Positions 6,412 through 7,812 of a DNA stretch of 7,812 bases are shown one piece after another. Source of the DNA: an uncultured Lachnospiraceae bacterium. GTDB lineage: Bacteria > Bacillota > Clostridia > Lachnospirales > Lachnospiraceae. Position numbers and translations under genes: made by a program. Below the pieces are notes generated by a model. It was not told the origin of the DNA and did no database searches. It saw only the letters and a program-made list of their open reading frames with translations. The stretch spans positions 1 through 7,812 of the forward strand of contig CAMWTF010000104.1 in NCBI GenBank assembly GCA_947177105.1. Reading direction: 5' to 3'. Each line of letters starts with the position of its first letter. Position 1 is the stretch's first letter.

Positions 6412-7812
6412 ATGGATAGATATACATACACGCTGAACCAGAAGAACCGGCAAGAAAAGCCGCTCCACTATTACACCAGGGAGCAGCTGGAACTGATGAC
6501 CACATACCAGCTGCGGGATATCTGCTGGAAAGAGCAGATTCTCAACGGCATACAGGCGCCGCTGGACAAGGAGGAGTTGATCCGCCAGATCCTGCGGTTT
6601 AGGGGGCGAAAGGAAAATCTATATATTCGCGGGCAAAACGATGAGGGACTCCTGCGGCTGGAGGAGCTTTTGCACACGGCGGCAATCCATGCCTATCCTC
6701 AGGCCATAAAGGGCTGTGCCAAGATCGTGGCCTATGACGGCCTGGCTGTGGACTATTTTGACCGTTTCACCATCGGGTACCGGCCGGAAATTGTGTGTAC
6801 CAATGCCCTACTTGTGAGCGGCGGTCAGATCTGCGCTATTTTCCAGGTGGAGCAGTTCGGGGAGAGAACGGACTGCCTGTACCTGACCAAGGGGGCGGAT
6901 GTGAAATGCAGAGAATCCTCGGTGAAGAGTTACCAGTTGTACTGTATGGAGCGTCCTCTGTCGGAATGGCTTTACCGACTGTATGAATCGGATTATGATA
7001 CGCTGCCGGAACACCTGAATTTCTATATCGTGCCGGTGATGGATTTTCAGGTCCGGGAGCTTTTGGAGATCCATATGCCCTTGGCCATTGACTTCGGCAC
7101 CACCAACACCACAGCGGGAACCTATCTGGACTCCGGCTATCTGGAAAGGCTGGAGGGAGACCCGGTGCGGAAAGCGCTTCGGGAAAATGACGTGAACTAT
7201 GTGACCTGGCTCAAGGGAGACGAGTGCGGCGGGGAAGAGGAAGTGCCTATTCTTCCCTCGGTGGTGGGAATTACAAGGATAGACGGGCAGCAGGTCCACT
7301 ATGTGTTTGGACATGAGGCATCACGGCTGTTCCAGATGAGTTATATAGACGAGGGATTCTGCGTTTTTTATGACATCAAGAGGTGGATCAGCGACCCGGA
7401 CAAGGAAGAGGAACTGGTGGATAGGGACGGACACCGCTGTTTTGTGAAGAGGAAGGATATCATAAGGGCATTCCTGGAGTACGTCATCTCCTGTGCCACC
7501 CAGCGGTTCAAATGCCGCTTTGACAGCCTGCACATATCGGCTCCAGTAAAGCAGAAAAAGCTTTTTGCGGACTTGTATCAGGAAATTCTTCCCGGCTACA
7601 AAATCGAGCGGGAGAATATGCTGGACGAGGGCGTGGCGGTGCTGTACAACTCTATATCCGAGTTAATTAAGGCAGGATATTACGAGGACAGACAGGAATT
7701 GCGGGCGTTGATTATCGACTGCGGGGGAGGAACCACTGATCTTTCCTCCTGTCGCTTTTCCATCCAGAACCAGCGGGTATCCTACAGAATTGACATTGCC
7801 ACGGCCTATGAG
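6412..7812 (+). CDS. Hsp70-type (DnaK-like) ATPase with long N-terminal extension, partial
   Basis: 467 residues are visible, and the frame is still open at the right edge. The actin-like ATPase fold starts late. Phosphate-1 loop AIDFGTTNT is at 225-233, followed by ILPSVVGI (280-287, compare the TPSVV of Hsp70), YDIKRWISD (320-328, compare FDIKRLIGR), a connect-1-like ISAPVK (375-380), MLDEGVAVLYN (403-413), and phosphate-2 loop DCGGGTTD at 436-443. These are the nucleotide-binding signatures of the Hsp70 family. The first 220 residues are not part of Hsp70. Residues 26-62 (LELMTTYQLRDICWKEQIL, a turn, then KEELIRQIL) look like a SAP or Rho-N-type helix-turn-helix, and 85-220 is an alpha/beta region I cannot assign. 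The start ATG 6412 follows the previous stop by 19 nt, with AGG at 6404-6406. The J protein at 232 is its natural partner. The substrate-binding domain, if any, lies beyond the window. Confidence 0.9.
   Translation, partial: MDRYTYTLNQKNRQEKPLHYYTREQLELMTTYQLRDICWKEQILNGIQAPLDKEELIRQILRFRGRKENLYIRGQNDEGLLRLEELLHTAAIHAYPQAIKGCAKIVAYDGLAVDYFDRFTIGYRPEIVCTNALLVSGGQICAIFQVEQFGERTDCLYLTKGADVKCRESSVKSYQLYCMERPLSEWLYRLYESDYDTLPEHLNFYIVPVMDFQVRELLEIHMPLAIDFGTTNTTAGTYLDSGYLERLEGDPVRKALRENDVNYVTWLKGDECGGEEEVPILPSVVGITRIDGQQVHYVFGHEASRLFQMSYIDEGFCVFYDIKRWISDPDKEEELVDRDGHRCFVKRKDIIRAFLEYVISCATQRFKCRFDSLHISAPVKQKKLFADLYQEILPGYKIERENMLDEGVAVLYNSISELIKAGYYEDRQELRALIIDCGGGTTDLSSCRFSIQNQRVSYRIDIATAYE

Overview
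This window reads as a bacterial accessory locus, most likely from a Gram-positive Clostridia/Lachnospiraceae-type anaerobe. That placement rests on style, not on a marker gene: base composition near 50% GC by eye, heavy use of AGG/AGA arginine and ATA isoleucine codons, purine-rich Shine-Dalgarno sequences, GTG starts mixed with ATG, and very tight same-strand gene packing. There is no rRNA, tRNA, CRISPR array, transposase or integrase. Every supported gene is on the + strand.

Layout. Bases 3-104 are the last 33 codons of an unidentified gene, followed at once by an intrinsic terminator hairpin (118-147). A short leader then carries a 12-bp perfect inverted repeat (161-172/196-207). From 232 to the right edge runs a compact operon-like series of eight genes with gaps of 1-42 nt or a short overlap. 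In order: a small J-domain protein; a two-TM protein with a cytosolic FHA domain; a soluble zinc-ribbon/FHA protein; a membrane-anchored PP2C phosphatase with its metal ligands intact; a 596-aa protein with a degenerate PP2C-like domain, one TM segment and about five TPR-like repeats; two proteins of unknown family (435 and 230 aa); and the first 467 residues of an Hsp70-type ATPase with a long N-terminal extension, which runs off the right edge.

How the genes may work together (inference). The locus joins two themes. One is an Hsp70/J-protein chaperone pair of non-housekeeping type. The other is a phospho-signalling set: an active phosphatase, a probable pseudophosphatase, and two FHA domains that read phosphothreonine or have been repurposed as scaffolds. 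At least three proteins are membrane anchored, so the assembly probably sits at the inner face of the cytoplasmic membrane. No Ser/Thr kinase lies in the window; if the system uses phosphothreonine, the kinase must be outside it. FHA/PP2C control of large assemblies is known from the threonine phosphorylation pathway of type VI secretion, but nothing here identifies a secretion or injection machine, and the two unknown proteins are the most likely carriers of the system's specific job.
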